Part shown: positions 1 through 6,710 of the stretch, in pieces
Layout: every line of letters begins with the position of its first letter
How positions within the stretch are numbered: position 1 is the stretch's first letter
Assembly: GCA_937877295.1 (NCBI GenBank)
Contig: CALFIV010000105.1
Location: forward strand, 1-10,594
Reading direction: 5' to 3'
From: an uncultured Clostridia bacterium
Lineage (GTDB): Bacteria > Bacillota_A > Clostridia > Christensenellales > CAG-138
DNA length: 10,594 nucleotides
Translations under genes and position numbers: made by a program
The notes under the pieces: generated by a model
Databases searched by the model: none
What the model was told of the DNA's origin: nothing
Seen by the model: the letters and a program-made list of their open reading frames with translations, nothing else

Positions 1-136
1 GGTCATAGCCGCCGTGCGCGGCAAACAGCGTGAGCATGTGGTCGAGAAATCCGACACCGGACTGGATCTCGCTTTTGCCGCTGCCGTCCAGATTCAGGGA
101 AAGCTGAATCTGTGTTTCCGCCGTATTGCGTTCAAC
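1..136 (-). other. hisB: HisB (imidazoleglycerol-phosphate dehydratase) N-terminal segment fused in frame to spoIVB
   Basis: Read on the minus strand in the spoIVB frame, this stretch encodes [20 protein letters not shown], followed by a [19 protein letters not shown] stretch at residues 298-316. That is the classic HisB start: the V.R.T.ET strand, NLDG.G, then the metal-binding DHML...HGG region. HisB catalyses the sixth step of histidine synthesis in the cytoplasm. No ATG, GTG or TTG lies in frame at the usual HisB start point, so as written this segment could only be translated as an extension of SpoIVB. The rest of HisB would lie beyond the left edge. Recognition of the family is by eye but the motifs are distinctive. 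Confidence 0.82.
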
Positions 137-949
137 CGAAGCGATTGCATCGTTGATACGCGTTGAAAACGAACCGATCAGCTCTCCTGCTTCGTTTGAC
201 GTCCCTTTTTTGATCTCCGTAATCGTTGCTTCGGTCAAAAACCCCGTAGCGGGAGAAAGCAATTTGCCGGTGTCCACGTCGGTAACACCATGTCCGAGCG
301 CTGCATATGCGCCGCTGTTCGGATCATAGAACGACAGCGTACCGATGCCGGACGTGCTGTCGCGAACCCATGCGCCGATCCGCAGAACGCCATCGCTGTC
401 CCGCTCCAGTTTCAGCGATACGGAAAACGGTTCTTCACCGCGCAAGCAAGTGAATGTGCATGTACCGGTTACCGCTTCACAAAGATGCATAAAAGCAGCA
501 GTGCTGTCTACCGGATTTCCGTTGACGGCAAGGATCATATCCCCTACCTTCAATCCTGCATTAGCCGCAGGACTTTTGCGGCCATCTTCGGTATCGATTT
601 CTCCGAGCCCAACGATTTGCACACCCTGTGTACGCAATACTACGCCGACAGCTTCCCCGCCGATACGAACGGTGCGCTGCTGCGCGATTGTCTGAAATGT
701 ACGAATCGGGATCAACCCAAACAACCGCAGCGTTTGCCGTCTGCTCTGATAGTCCGACAGCGTTTCATCATTGCCGGAGCGCACAAACCGCACGTTTGCG
801 TCAGCCAGCGAAAGGGCAGGCGCGCTTTGTAAGGCGGCCGGATCGATGCTGTTCGGAGCATGCAGCGTACGATATACTGACGGAATTGAATACCATATCA
901 ATAGAATTGCGGCGCACAGCGCCGTACCGAATCGGATCAATCGTTTCAT
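1..949 (-). CDS. spoIVB: SpoIVB (stage IV sporulation protein B, S55 peptidase) running in frame into HisB; partial at left edge
   Basis: SpoIVB is a forespore-made serine peptidase, secreted into the space between forespore and mother cell, where it cleaves SpoIVFA to release pro-sigma-K processing. The frame opens at ATG 949 behind AGGAG six bases upstream, and 316 codons are visible. Residues 1-25 form a basic start plus a hydrophobic anchor. Residues about 98-170 are a PDZ domain ([19 protein letters not shown] at 126-144). The S55 domain begins at about 190 ([20 protein letters not shown]), with the catalytic His in ALGHG at residue 220. After residues 256-261 (GELIGSF... region) the sequence reaches SVERNT (271-276) and then no longer resembles SpoIVB: residues 277-316 are HisB-like. 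The catalytic Ser motif (GMSGSP, near residue 378 in Bacillus) is therefore absent from what is visible. SpoIVB identity of residues 1-270 is secure; the product as a whole is chimeric, by recombination or by misassembly. Confidence 0.85.
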   Translation of the reverse strand, partial: MKRLIRFGTALCAAILLIWYSIPSVYRTLHAPNSIDPAALQSAPALSLADANVRFVRSGNDETLSDYQSRRQTLRLFGLIPIRTFQTIAQQRTVRIGGEAVGVVLRTQGVQIVGLGEIDTEDGRKSPAANAGLKVGDMILAVNGNPVDSTAAFMHLCEAVTGTCTFTCLRGEEPFSVSLKLERDSDGVLRIGAWVRDSTSGIGTLSFYDPNSGAYAALGHGVTDVDTGKLLSPATGFLTEATITEIKKGTSNEAGELIGSFSTRINDAIASVERNTAETQIQLSLNLDGSGKSEIQSGVGFLDHMLTLFAAHGGYD

Positions 950-967
950 ATCGTTCTCCTTTTCGGT

Positions 968-996
968 TATCGTGCGCAAATTGAAAAAAAGCATGC
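968..996 (-). promoter_or_regulatory. candidate sigma-G (forespore) promoter of spoIVB
   Basis: On the minus strand, GCATG (996-992) is followed after 17 bases by CACGATA (974-968). The Bacillus sigma-G pattern is about GHATR, 17-18 bases, CATNNTA, so there is a single mismatch (C for T in the third base of the -10). Transcription would start close to 961, just ahead of the AGGAG ribosome binding site. The spoIVB gene of Bacillus subtilis is known to be sigma-G controlled, and the recN terminator just upstream means spoIVB needs its own promoter. The role is inferred from pattern and context. Confidence 0.5.
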
Positions 997-1023
997 AAAA
1001 AAGAACCTCGTGCGAGGTTCTTT
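997..1023 (-). terminator. intrinsic terminator after recN
   Basis: Read on the minus strand, a perfect 10-bp stem AAAGAACCTC / GAGGTTCTTT closes a GCAC tetraloop. It runs into six T residues, which overlap the base of the stem. It starts six bases after the recN stop codon. It should end the nadK-argR-recN transcript, and any read-through from the larger operon, and insulate the developmentally regulated spoIVB. Confidence 0.8.
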
Positions 1024-1029
1024 GAACGG

Positions 1030-2709
1030 TCAAAAAGATTGCTTTGCCAATTTCAGAAGATCTTTGGCATGCTCCATTGCCGCGCTGTCGGTCTCTTCAC
1101 CGCCCATGATACGGGCAAGCTCCTTTGGACGTTCCGCTTCCGTCAGCCGTCTCGTTGCACTATGCGTCTTTTCGGCGTCCGAATACTTGTACGCAACATA
1201 CTGCGCGTCGGCGTATGCGGCAATCTGCGGTAAATGTGTGACGCAAAGCACTTGGTGTTCTGTCCCCAGCGCGCGCATCTTTTTGGCAACGGTATTGGCA
1301 ACCATGCCCGAAATACCGGTATCGATTTCATCAAAAATCAGCGTTTCGATGCGGTCCGCATCTGACAGCGCTGCTTTGATTGCAAGCATAATACGGGACA
1401 TTTCACCGCCGCTTGCGACCTTGGTGAGCGGTTTCAGCGGTTCACCGCGGTTTGCGGACAGCATGAATTCCACCATATCGACGCCGGTTTCCGACAGCTG
1501 TTCGGGCGGCAGACTCGTAAACGCCGCTTCCAGTCTTGCGTGCGGCATCCCCATATCGTTGAGCTGCTTGACAGCTTCGTCAAGCAAAACCCGCGCGCCT
1601 TTTTTGCGTCGTTCGGAAAGTTGTTTTGCAAGGCTGCCGAATGTCTGCACCGCGTCCCGATACGATGCTTCCAAGGATTCCACCTGATTATCGCTGTCCG
1701 TCAGAAGATCGAGTTCCTTCTGCAGCCGATCGCGGTATTCGATGACTTCACATAGCGTTGCGCCGTATTTGCGCTTGAGATTCTGCAAAGCTGCAAGTCG
1801 GCTCTCGGTTTGTTCCAGAAGGTCCGGATCGAAGCGGAATGCATCGCGCCCGTCGCGCAGTTCGTATGCAACGTCTTCGATGGTATAATATGCGTCGTCA
1901 GTATGTTCGGACATCGCGCGATACGTGGGATCATAATCGCCGATACGGTTCAATGCGTCGCGTGCTTCGCTCAATGTCGCCAGTGCGCCGCTGTCGCCAA
2001 ACAGCGCTTCATACGCTGCATTCAAGCCTTCGACGATCGTTTCGGCATTGCGCATTTTGCTGCGATCAGACTCGAGCTGTTCCTCCTCTCCGTCTACCGG
2101 TGCAATCGCGTCAATCTCTTTGAGCTGATAGCGAATCGTGTCGATGCGGCGCTCACGCTCTCTGAGATTGCTTTTCAGCGTGCGCAGATCGTGATCAATC
2201 TGTTGTGCATGTTGCCTTGCCTGTTCCACGCGATCCAAAAGACCGTCGGTATTGCTCTTTGCATAGGCGTCGATAAGTCCCAGATGCGTTTCGACGTTCA
2301 GAAGCGATTGGTGCGCATGCTGCCCATGCAGATCGACCAGCAGGTCGCCGAGCTGTTTCAGCTCCGCTGTGTTGACAAGTGTTCCGTTGACACGGCAGAC
2401 ATTGCGGCCGCTTAACGAAAGCTCGCGATAGAGTACCAGCTCGTCTCCGTTGTCGAGCTGATGCGCTTCTAAAAAAGCGCGGGCAGGCGAATGCTCGGAA
2501 AGCAGAAACGCAGCTTCGACCGTCGCCTTGTCTGCGCCTGTACGAATGCTTTCACGACTTGCGCGCTCGCCGAGTACGAAACCGACCGATTCGATCAGGA
2601 TGGATTTGCCTGCGCCCGTTTCGCCCGTCAGTACAGAAAAGCCCGCATCGAAAACAATGTCGGACTTATCGATCAAAGCGATATTGGTGATTTGTAAACG
2701 AGTGAGCAC
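1030..2709 (-). CDS. recN: DNA repair protein RecN
   Basis: RecN is an SMC-like ATPase that gathers broken DNA ends early in recombinational repair, on the nucleoid. At 559 residues it is close to the Bacillus length (576). The N-terminal half-ATPase has Walker A GETGAGKS (29-36) and a Q-loop region LHGQH (127-131). A long helical, probably coiled-coil middle runs from about 150 to 380. The C-terminal half has the ABC signature VASGGEMSR (431-439), Walker [14 protein letters not shown] (457-469) and the switch histidine in CVTHLPQ (489-495). The start is GTG at 2709, five bases after GGAGG; it gives the canonical [13 protein letters not shown] opening, and no in-frame ATG fits. It follows argR by 11 bases and is closed by the terminator at 997-1023. 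No SOS (LexA) box is visible immediately upstream, so expression is probably from the nadK promoter and upstream read-through. Confidence 0.97.
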   Translation of the reverse strand: MLTRLQITNIALIDKSDIVFDAGFSVLTGETGAGKSILIESVGFVLGERASRESIRTGADKATVEAAFLLSEHSPARAFLEAHQLDNGDELVLYRELSLSGRNVCRVNGTLVNTAELKQLGDLLVDLHGQHAHQSLLNVETHLGLIDAYAKSNTDGLLDRVEQARQHAQQIDHDLRTLKSNLRERERRIDTIRYQLKEIDAIAPVDGEEEQLESDRSKMRNAETIVEGLNAAYEALFGDSGALATLSEARDALNRIGDYDPTYRAMSEHTDDAYYTIEDVAYELRDGRDAFRFDPDLLEQTESRLAALQNLKRKYGATLCEVIEYRDRLQKELDLLTDSDNQVESLEASYRDAVQTFGSLAKQLSERRKKGARVLLDEAVKQLNDMGMPHARLEAAFTSLPPEQLSETGVDMVEFMLSANRGEPLKPLTKVASGGEMSRIMLAIKAALSDADRIETLIFDEIDTGISGMVANTVAKKMRALGTEHQVLCVTHLPQIAAYADAQYVAYKYSDAEKTHSATRRLTEAERPKELARIMGGEETDSAAMEHAKDLLKLAKQSF

Positions 2710-2720
2710 ATAGCCCTCCG

Positions 2721-3170
2721 TTATTTCATCATCTTCTGAAATTTTTTGATGATTTCTGTGACGTTCTTGCCTTCGCGCACCGCTACAAAGATGGTATTAT
2801 CGCCTGCGATAGAGCCTGCGATCTCGGGCCATTTGAGAGAGTCGATCGCTTCCGCCGCAACGGACGCACTTCCCGCCATGGTCTTTAAGACGATGAGATT
2901 GCCGGAGGACGTGATGGAAACCACGCAGTTGCTGAACAAACGAATAAACCGCTCCTGCAGATCGGTCTCCGCTTTTTCTACGGTTGCATATTTATAATGG
3001 CCTTCGCCGGTCAGTACCTTGATCAGCCGAAGCTCCTTGATGTCACGCGAAACGGTTGCCTGCGTAACCGTAAACCCCTGTGCGGAAAGCAGCCTTGCCA
3101 ATTCTTCCTGTGTGTCGATATCCTCGGAAGCGATCAGCTTGAGAATCATTGCATGTCTCTTGGTTTTCAT
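2721..3170 (-). CDS. argR: arginine repressor ArgR/AhrC
   Basis: ArgR is a hexameric DNA-binding regulator that uses arginine as co-effector to repress arginine synthesis and, in Bacillus, to activate its breakdown. At 149 residues it has the same length as Bacillus AhrC and aligns from the first residue. A winged helix occupies about 1-70, with recognition helix TQATVSRDIKEL (36-47). A short linker leads to the C-terminal oligomerisation and arginine-binding domain (about 75-149) with LIVLKTMAGSA (92-102) and GSIAGDNTIFV (119-129). The usual arginine-contact pair is Asp-Asp (GDDT); here it is Asp124-Asn125. The ribosome binding site is weak: AGGGG lies nine bases from the ATG, and a GAGG lies only one base from it. 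The gene starts 25 bases after nadK and ends 11 bases before recN. ArgR beside recN and nadK is a standard clostridial and bacillar arrangement, so the position does not imply local targets. Confidence 0.95.
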   Translation of the reverse strand: MKTKRHAMILKLIASEDIDTQEELARLLSAQGFTVTQATVSRDIKELRLIKVLTGEGHYKYATVEKAETDLQERFIRLFSNCVVSITSSGNLIVLKTMAGSASVAAEAIDSLKWPEIAGSIAGDNTIFVAVREGKNVTEIIKKFQKMMK

Positions 3171-3195
3171 ACCTCAATACCCCTGTTGTCAAAAA

Positions 3196-3981
3196 TCATA
3201 CCAGTTTTTCGGAAATCAGCCGGAACAGATTCCGCTTGCGGAATGTAAGAAGCTGTACCGAATGCTCCGACTGTGTGACCGTAATCCGATCGCCGCTTTT
3301 GACCGAAGCGATACGGTCACCGTCAGAAGCAAGAAACCCATCGTCCGCCATCATCATCTGCGCAACGGAATCCGTTGCGGCAACAATCGGACGAAGCTGC
3401 AGCGTGTGGGCACAGATCGGCGTAAGCAGCATTGCGTTGAGACCATCCGCAACAATCGGTCCGCCTGCCGACAGCGAATAGCCGGTTGCGCCGATTGTCG
3501 TAGCGACAATGATCCCGTCTCCGCTCAGATCCCCGACCGTTTGTCCGTCGATCGAAAGCGAGATCTTCGCAACGCCCGAAAACGTGTGTTTATACACAAT
3601 GAGATCGTTGAAGCAATCGCAAATATGTGCTCCGTTTACGCTTGCAGACAGCATCGGCGTGTTTCGAATGACGAATGAGCCGCTTTGCAGAAGCGCAAGC
3701 ACCTTTGGATAGTCCGTTTCGATCCATTCCGTCAGAAAACCGACATGTCCGCAGTTGACGCCGAACAGCGGCAGGTTTTGTTCACATGCACGATGTGCCG
3801 TTCGAATAAAGTTTCCGTCGCCGCCGACTGCAACAATGACAGCCTGTTCGTTTCCGTCCGGAATCGGATCGGACGAAAGCATCGAGCAGGAAAAACCTGC
3901 TTCTTCGGAAAGCTTCATCATACGTCGGCAGGCAGCTTTCGGCTCTGCCTTACCGGCATGCGCCGCAAACACAAGGTGCAT
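3196..3981 (-). CDS. nadK: NAD kinase (PpnK/NadK)
   Basis: This cytoplasmic enzyme phosphorylates NAD to NADP using ATP or polyphosphate. The start at 3981 is chosen because GGGAGG lies seven bases upstream and the protein then opens MHLVFAAHAGK, giving 261 residues, within the family range. The frame stays open to an ATG at 4044, but that overlaps the promoter and lacks a binding site. Diagnostic motifs: GGDGN (53-57, the catalytic Asp at 55), FGVNCGHVGFL (73-83), FNDLIVYK (124-131, the NE/ND motif contacting nicotinamide ribose), and SGDGIIVATTIGATGYSLSAGGP (153-175, a variant of the usual TPTGSTAYSLSAGG). It is the first gene after the internal promoter at 4016-4044 and lies 25 bases before argR. 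Confidence 0.95.
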   Translation of the reverse strand: MHLVFAAHAGKAEPKAACRRMMKLSEEAGFSCSMLSSDPIPDGNEQAVIVAVGGDGNFIRTAHRACEQNLPLFGVNCGHVGFLTEWIETDYPKVLALLQSGSFVIRNTPMLSASVNGAHICDCFNDLIVYKHTFSGVAKISLSIDGQTVGDLSGDGIIVATTIGATGYSLSAGGPIVADGLNAMLLTPICAHTLQLRPIVAATDSVAQMMMADDGFLASDGDRIASVKSGDRITVTQSEHSVQLLTFRKRNLFRLISEKLV

Positions 3982-4015
3982 AACGCAACCTCCCACGTTT
4001 GAATAATACGGATAC

Positions 4016-4044
4016 ATTATACATACGGATTTTGAAAATGGCAA
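4016..4044 (-). promoter_or_regulatory. vegetative (sigma-A type) promoter for nadK-argR-recN
   Basis: On the minus strand, TTGCCA (4044-4039) is separated by exactly 17 bases from a perfect TATAAT (4021-4016). Transcription would begin near 4009, leaving a leader of about 28 bases before the nadK ATG, with GGGAGG in it. It lies in the only sizeable gap of the cluster (3982-4062, 81 bases). No convincing terminator precedes it, so this unit is probably served both by this promoter and by read-through from tlyA. Confidence 0.8.
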
Positions 4045-4050
4045 GTAAAT

Positions 4051-4068
4051 TATGAATAAATTTTAACA
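4051..4068. promoter_or_regulatory. possible ArgR operator (ARG box)
   Basis: The plus-strand sequence TATGAATAAATTTTAACA fits the 18-bp ARG-box pattern TNTGNATWWWWATNCANA at all but two of the specified positions. It lies six bases upstream of the -35 of the nadK-argR-recN promoter and overlaps the tlyA stop codon. An incomplete half-site (TATGTAT, minus strand 4025-4019) overlaps the spacer and -10. Autoregulation of argR would make sense, but the region is AT-rich and such matches arise easily by chance. Confidence 0.25.
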
Positions 4069-4884
4069 GCTTTTTCCCAATAAATGGGCATTTTTGACGA
4101 CTTCCGGAATCAAATCCTGAATTTTATGCATTTCTGGGATATTTTTGGTACAACCTTTAGAAATGTATAAAAGGAATTCCACATTCCCTTTCGGACCGGT
4201 GATGGGAGAAAACGAAAGCCCCTGCGCCGTAAACCCGATCGATTCCGAAAACGCAAGAATCTCACGGATGACGCGTTCGTGAACCGCCGCGTCGCGTACG
4301 ACTCCGTTTTTGCCGATCTCCGAACGCCCGGCTTCGAACTGCGGCTTGATCAGTGCAACAACTTCCCCGCCCTCCGGCAGACATGCATACAGCGGAGGCA
4401 GAATCAGGCGAAGCGAGATGAAGGATACATCAATCGAAGCAAATGAAATCTGCTCCGAAAACCATGCCGATTCCATAAAGCGCGCATTGGTACGTTCCAT
4501 GACGGTAACGCGTGGATCATTGCGAAGCGACCAATCAAGCTGCCCGTATCCGACGTCGATCGAGTAGACATGCTTTGCACCGTTTTTCAGCATGACATCC
4601 GTAAACCCGCCGGTCGAAGCACCGATATCGGCGCACACGCGACCTTCGAGATCGATCGGGAACGTATGAATTGCTTTATCGAGCTTCAGACCGCCGCGGC
4701 TGACGAACGGAATCGCATCTTCGATGACCGTAATCTCGGCCTCCTGTGCAATTTCCTGTCCGGCTTTTTCGGCGCGTACGCCGCCGACGCGAACTTCTCC
4801 GGCAAGGATCAGCGCGCGCGCCTTTTCCCGCGAAGGGCAGAGCCCGCGATTGACCATTTCAACATCCAGTCGAACTTTTGTCAT
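4063..4884 (-). CDS. tlyA: TlyA family rRNA 2'-O-methyltransferase (hemolysin A / YqxC family)
   Basis: Family members methylate ribose 2'-OH groups of ribosomal RNA (C1409 of 16S and C1920 of 23S in Mycobacterium); some are called hemolysins for historical reasons. At 273 residues it has an S4 RNA-binding domain (about 1-60; RLDVEMVNRGLCPSREKARALI at 5-26), then an FtsJ-type SAM domain. The SAM loop is ADIGASTGGFTD (85-96). The catalytic K-D-K-E tetrad can be read as Lys67 (SRGGLKL), Asp152 (IDVSFIS), Lys180 (LIKPQFE) and Glu236 (NVEFLLY). A C-terminal tail of about 30 residues ends with VVKNAHLL, like YqxC. The last 30 or so codons are visibly more AT-rich than the rest. It starts in a 4-base ATGA overlap with dxs, behind GGAGG four bases upstream, and is the last gene of the long operon before the internal promoter. 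Confidence 0.95.
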   Translation of the reverse strand: MTKVRLDVEMVNRGLCPSREKARALILAGEVRVGGVRAEKAGQEIAQEAEITVIEDAIPFVSRGGLKLDKAIHTFPIDLEGRVCADIGASTGGFTDVMLKNGAKHVYSIDVGYGQLDWSLRNDPRVTVMERTNARFMESAWFSEQISFASIDVSFISLRLILPPLYACLPEGGEVVALIKPQFEAGRSEIGKNGVVRDAAVHERVIREILAFSESIGFTAQGLSFSPITGPKGNVEFLLYISKGCTKNIPEMHKIQDLIPEVVKNAHLLGKSC

Positions 4885-6710
4885 GCTTCCTCCATCAACG
4901 CTTTCAACACGTTTGTAACATGCTCTTCCGTAAAGCCGTACTTCTCCCTCTGTCGTGTGACAGACGCATGAGGAATCGGCTCGGTGGGCAGTGCGATCGA
5001 GCGAACGCGGCAGGGATTGGCTGCAAGCGCGAGCTTTTCGCCGAGCGACACGGTGTTCTCTTCAAGAACGAGCAGACGAACGTGATTCGTGCGGAAATAG
5101 TCAATCATTTCCGTATCCATCGGCTGCAGAAACCGTGCGTTGACAAGTCCGACGCCGTTCTTTTTTGCGATCCACTGCGCGAGAGGCAGCAGCGTACCGT
5201 GCGTGACGATGACGGTATTCTGCATCGGTTCTACAACGTCCCATTGTCCGAATACAACCGGATTCTTCATCGGCACATCCGGCAGCGATCCGCGCGGATA
5301 GCGTACCACCGCCGGTTCTTCGCGGGAAAGCGCTGTCTCGAGCATGGAAACCAGCTCTTTCTGAGACGACGGTGCATAAACCGAAAGATATGGCATTGTG
5401 GAAAGGTATGCGGGATCGAACATGCCCTGATGCGTTTCTCCGTCCGAGCCGACAAGACCCGCACGGTCCAAGCCGATCACGACCGGCAGCTTTTGCAGAC
5501 AGACGTCGTGCAGAAGCGAGTCATATGCGCGTTGCAGGAACGACGAATATACGGCAACGACAGGACGCAGGCCGCCGCGTGCAAGACCGGCCGCCATTGT
5601 AACAGCATGGGCTTCCGCAATTCCGACGTCATAGAACCGGTCCGGATATGCTTCCTGAAACGGCTGAAGCCCTGTTCCCGCCGACATTGCCGCCGTTATC
5701 GCGATGATGCGCGGATCATCCTTTGCGAGACGCACCATTGTTTCGCCGAACAGCTCGGAGCAGGTCTTTTGCCGCTGTGGGCTGACCTTACCCGTCATGA
5801 TCTCGAACGGCGCAATGCCGTGGAATTTTTCCGGATTTTCGACCGCGAACGGATAACCTTTTCCCTTTGTGGTGAACGCATGCAAAATCATCGGCTTGTT
5901 AAGCGCGCGGCAACGGCGCAGATATTTGATGACCTTGCACACATCGTGACCGTCGATCGGGCCGAGATACAGGATTCCGAACTCTTCAAACGGCAGATTC
6001 GGGGCGAAAAATTGTTTGATTCTGTTTTTGAAGCGTTCCATTCTGCGGCTCAGACGCTTACCGAGGCTGCTCGTTTCAAGAATTCCGTTGAGCCAGCGTT
6101 TGAATGCGTTATATGCGCGGTTGGTGCGCATCATTGTGAGTGAATTGTTGATGCCGCCGACGTTTTTGGAGATGGACATCTGGTTGTCGTTGAGAATCAC
6201 CAAGAGCGGGATCTTCTCCTGTCCTGCATCATCCAGCGCTTCGAACGACAATCCGCCGGTCATTGCGCCGTCGCCGACCAAAGCGACTGCCATGCCCGAT
6301 TCACCTTTTTGTTTCATGGCGCGCGCAAGGCCGAGCGCAGCCGAGATTGCAGTGCTTGCATGGCCAGTGTCGAAGCTGTCATGCTCACTCTCGCTGTGCT
6401 TTGGAAACCCCGAGATCCCGTTCTCCTGCCGCAATGTGGAAAAGACATCCTTACGGCCGGTCAGGATCTTGTGTACATATGCCTGATGTCCCACGTCGAA
6501 AACGATCTTGTCCTCCGGGCTGTCAAACACATAGTGCATCGCTACGATCAGCTCCACCGTGCCGAGACTCGACGCTAGATGGCCGCCCGTTTTGGACACG
6601 TTCTCGATCAGAAACGAGCGCAGTTCTTCGCATAGTGCCGGAAGTTGCTGCTCGGGCAGCGCTTTCAGGTCCTGTATGCTGTTGACGGTATCCAAAATCG
6701 GATAGCTCAT
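4881..6710 (-). CDS. dxs: 1-deoxy-D-xylulose-5-phosphate synthase (Dxs)
   Basis: This thiamine-diphosphate enzyme condenses pyruvate and glyceraldehyde-3-phosphate, the first step of the MEP isoprenoid pathway. At 609 residues it is slightly shorter than Bacillus Dxs. Visible motifs in order: TGGHLASSLG (41-50, with active-site His44), FDVGHQAY (71-78), FDTGHAST (113-120), the thiamine-diphosphate/metal site GDGAMTGG (146-153) with NDN (174-176), YLGPIDGHD (248-256), the catalytic Glu366 in DVGIAEAHAV (361-370), GLDRAGLVGSDGETHQGMFD (413-432) and YPRG (471-474). All key residues appear present. The start is fixed by a TAATG overlap with the ispA stop; the GGAG upstream is about 12 bases away, so translation probably depends on coupling to ispA. 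Together with the preceding ispA it encodes the entry and a prenyl-elongation step of isoprenoid synthesis. Confidence 0.97.
   Translation of the reverse strand: MSYPILDTVNSIQDLKALPEQQLPALCEELRSFLIENVSKTGGHLASSLGTVELIVAMHYVFDSPEDKIVFDVGHQAYVHKILTGRKDVFSTLRQENGISGFPKHSESEHDSFDTGHASTAISAALGLARAMKQKGESGMAVALVGDGAMTGGLSFEALDDAGQEKIPLLVILNDNQMSISKNVGGINNSLTMMRTNRAYNAFKRWLNGILETSSLGKRLSRRMERFKNRIKQFFAPNLPFEEFGILYLGPIDGHDVCKVIKYLRRCRALNKPMILHAFTTKGKGYPFAVENPEKFHGIAPFEIMTGKVSPQRQKTCSELFGETMVRLAKDDPRIIAITAAMSAGTGLQPFQEAYPDRFYDVGIAEAHAVTMAAGLARGGLRPVVAVYSSFLQRAYDSLLHDVCLQKLPVVIGLDRAGLVGSDGETHQGMFDPAYLSTMPYLSVYAPSSQKELVSMLETALSREEPAVVRYPRGSLPDVPMKNPVVFGQWDVVEPMQNTVIVTHGTLLPLAQWIAKKNGVGLVNARFLQPMDTEMIDYFRTNHVRLLVLEENTVSLGEKLALAANPCRVRSIALPTEPIPHASVTRQREKYGFTEEHVTNVLKALMEEA

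Noticed and set aside
290..832. Overlapping plus-strand open frames opposite spoIVB
   Set aside because: The minus-strand frame gives clear PDZ and S55 domains; the plus-strand frames have no recognisable features.
3982..4044. A 21-residue N-terminal extension of NadK
   Set aside because: It would put translation start on the -35 element and has no Shine-Dalgarno; ATG 3981 has GGGAGG at good spacing and fits the family start.
4070..4095. A small CCCA/TGGG hairpin with a T-run at the end of tlyA as a terminator
   Set aside because: The stem is only four base pairs, and the T-run follows it only on the plus strand, where no gene ends; on the minus strand it is followed by A residues inside the tlyA coding sequence.
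4878..6143. A 421-codon plus-strand open frame opposite dxs
   Set aside because: It lies entirely antisense to a clear Dxs with all catalytic motifs. The translation is rich in Arg, His and Cys, shows no family resemblance and is a shadow of the minus-strand codon pattern.
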